Origin: an uncultured bacterium
Lineage (GTDB): Bacteria > Patescibacteriota > Saccharimonadia > Saccharimonadales > Saccharimonadaceae
Direction: 5' to 3'
Length of the DNA: 6,176 nt
Assembly: GCA_903861015.1 (NCBI GenBank)
Contig: CAIOSL010000073.1
Coordinates: 1 to 6,176, forward strand
A model generated the notes under the pieces. The model was not told the origin of the DNA, did no database searches, and saw nothing but the letters and a program-made list of their open reading frames with translations. Positions 5,227 through 6,176 of the stretch are shown here, piece after piece (position 1 is the first letter of the stretch; each line of letters begins with the position of its first letter). The position numbers and the translations under genes were made by a program.

Positions 5227-6176
5227 CTAGTGTAGAGTTATAATGATCTCTTTTTTGTCACCCATTAAGTTGATCCGTGCTTTGCCGCCTACGGGAAAGG
5301 TAATCTTAGGATCAGTGTGCCCGAAATCAACATTATATGCCACAGGTATACTACGATCTATGCATTTTGACTTTATGATATCCGTAATGTTCATTTCCGT
5401 CCGTTTTGAATCGTTCTGAAACCTGCCTATCAGTATACCTTTGACATTCTTAAAGTACCGTTGTTGAACCACGGACTGAAAATTCCTTTCAAATGTTTCT
5501 AATATCGAATCGTAGCTATCGTCTTCGATACAAAGTATGATATCGCCATCTACTTTAGGGAAGTACTTTGTTCCATTTAGTAGATTTAGGCTACACATAT
5601 TACCACCAATCATGGTTCCTTCAGCTGTGCCTTCTTGCAATGTTGTGATACCAGGATTTGCTATTTTGTCTCGATTTGTTTTTTCATCGTACTCCCAAGG
5701 ATAGTCGTAATATGTGGGCGATGACTTCAATCTATATTGGCTTGGCGACCCTGCCATGAGACACTTTATAAAGTACTCCGCTGAATAACTGGATTCCGGC
5801 GGTAGCCCGAAGCAATAAAAGTTAGGCGAAGAATATGTTACAAGCCTAGTTTTAGCTAGAATAGCATGATTTAGAACTGTAATGTCGGAGAATCCTGCAA
5901 AAATCTTTGGATTATTAGCAATGAGACTCCAATCTATAAGACCAAGTAGCTGATTGGAGTTAAAGCCACCTATAGCGACCAAAATACATTTCACATTTAT
6001 GTCTAAGAATGCCTCGTGCAGATCACTAACCTTTTCTAGATCTGATGGGCACCCCCTCTGCTGCTGAGAAAACATATTCTTACCGAATGACACTATAAGC
6101 TGCATATCTTTAAATATTTTTGTTGACCTTTCAAGTACATCGGCATCTATGTCGCTCGCAGATCTAGCTAGAGATA
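5227..6176 (-). CDS. Serine carboxypeptidase, S66 family (MccF/LdcA-like), 5' partial
   Basis: The frame stays open past the Met at 6103-6105 for 23 more codons to the edge (SLARSASDIDAD, then VLERSTKIFKD). These match the N-terminal part of the family, so that Met is internal and the real start lies outside; 315 residues are visible and perhaps 20-30 are missing. Counting from the internal Met, the S66 triad is recognisable: Ser50 in GGFNSNQLL, Glu194 in CIEDD and His263 in FGHTDPK. Other family blocks are IFAGFSDITVL (68-78) and GTMIGGNMCSLNLL (163-176). S66 enzymes are cytoplasmic. LdcA cuts the L,D bond of murein tetrapeptides in recycling, and MccF inactivates microcin C-type peptidyl nucleotides. 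The NSN nucleophile context and the PWEYDE loop (136-141) favour the MccF-like branch, but the substrate cannot be fixed. GC is lower than in fusA by hand count. No terminator follows, so readthrough into rpsL is possible. Confidence 0.9.
   Translation of the reverse strand, partial: SLARSASDIDADVLERSTKIFKDMQLIVSFGKNMFSQQQRGCPSDLEKVSDLHEAFLDINVKCILVAIGGFNSNQLLGLIDWSLIANNPKIFAGFSDITVLNHAILAKTRLVTYSSPNFYCFGLPPESSYSAEYFIKCLMAGSPSQYRLKSSPTYYDYPWEYDEKTNRDKIANPGITTLQEGTAEGTMIGGNMCSLNLLNGTKYFPKVDGDIILCIEDDSYDSILETFERNFQSVVQQRYFKNVKGILIGRFQNDSKRTEMNITDIIKSKCIDRSIPVAYNVDFGHTDPKITFPVGGKARINLMGDKKEIIITLH

Noticed and set aside
6103..6105. ATG taken as the start of the carboxypeptidase
   Set aside because: The frame continues open to the window edge with family-like sequence upstream, and starting here would remove the first strand and helix of the fold.
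1..6176. UGA recoding (Gly) as in some CPR lineages
   Set aside because: No in-frame TGA occurs in the large genes, and the one TGA that meets a reading frame (102-104) sits where the transposase family normally ends.
1..6176. CRISPR array, tRNA or rRNA genes
   Set aside because: No regularly spaced repeats, cloverleaf-like sequence or rRNA signature was seen in the gaps between genes.

Overview
The window is a bacterial str-type translation operon region, read entirely from the minus strand, with an unrelated gene on each side. The organism is most likely a Candidate Phyla Radiation bacterium, with Saccharibacteria (TM7) my best guess. This rests on the divergent but intact S12, S7, EF-G and EF-Tu sequences, a short type IV prepilin beside them, and a near-leaderless promoter. 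It rests on recognition, not on a database search. Large genes stop at TAG or TAA, Trp is TGG, and one partial gene ends at TGA, so nothing suggests the UGA=Gly code of Gracilibacteria or Absconditabacteria.

Layout from right to left, which is the direction of transcription. (1) 5227-6176: an MccF/LdcA-like serine carboxypeptidase (family S66). Its reading frame stays open to the window edge, so its true start lies outside. (2) 5045-5226: an extended -10 promoter followed by a leader of about 145 nt with a long hairpin, upstream of rpsL. (3) rpsL (S12) and rpsG (S7), which overlap by one base at TAATG. (4) 3995-4151: a hairpin resembling a weak terminator, then a small direct-repeat/palindrome cluster before fusA. 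(5) fusA (EF-G). (6) 1801-1906: a good promoter that gives tuf its own start. (7) tuf (EF-Tu), closed by a strong intrinsic terminator. (8) A promoter directly after that terminator drives a type IV prepilin gene. (9) At the far left on the plus strand, the last 33 codons of a DDE transposase/integrase converge on the prepilin gene and end 3 bp from its stop. No gene-free stretch exceeds 300 bases.

The four core genes work together in translation. S12 and S7 are 30S proteins at the decoding centre and mRNA/tRNA path, EF-Tu delivers aminoacyl-tRNA, and EF-G drives translocation. Gene order (rpsL-rpsG-fusA-tuf) is classical, but the signals seen suggest three transcription units rather than one.

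The most unusual observations are in the proteins. EF-G has lost the canonical guanine-specificity residue (NKIN in place of NKxD), and its G5 loop is also rewritten (GGDGRG in place of GSA). S12 has proline where the streptomycin-resistance lysine (K88 of E. coli, counting Met) normally sits. The S12 leader hairpin is the best candidate for a new cis-regulatory RNA.
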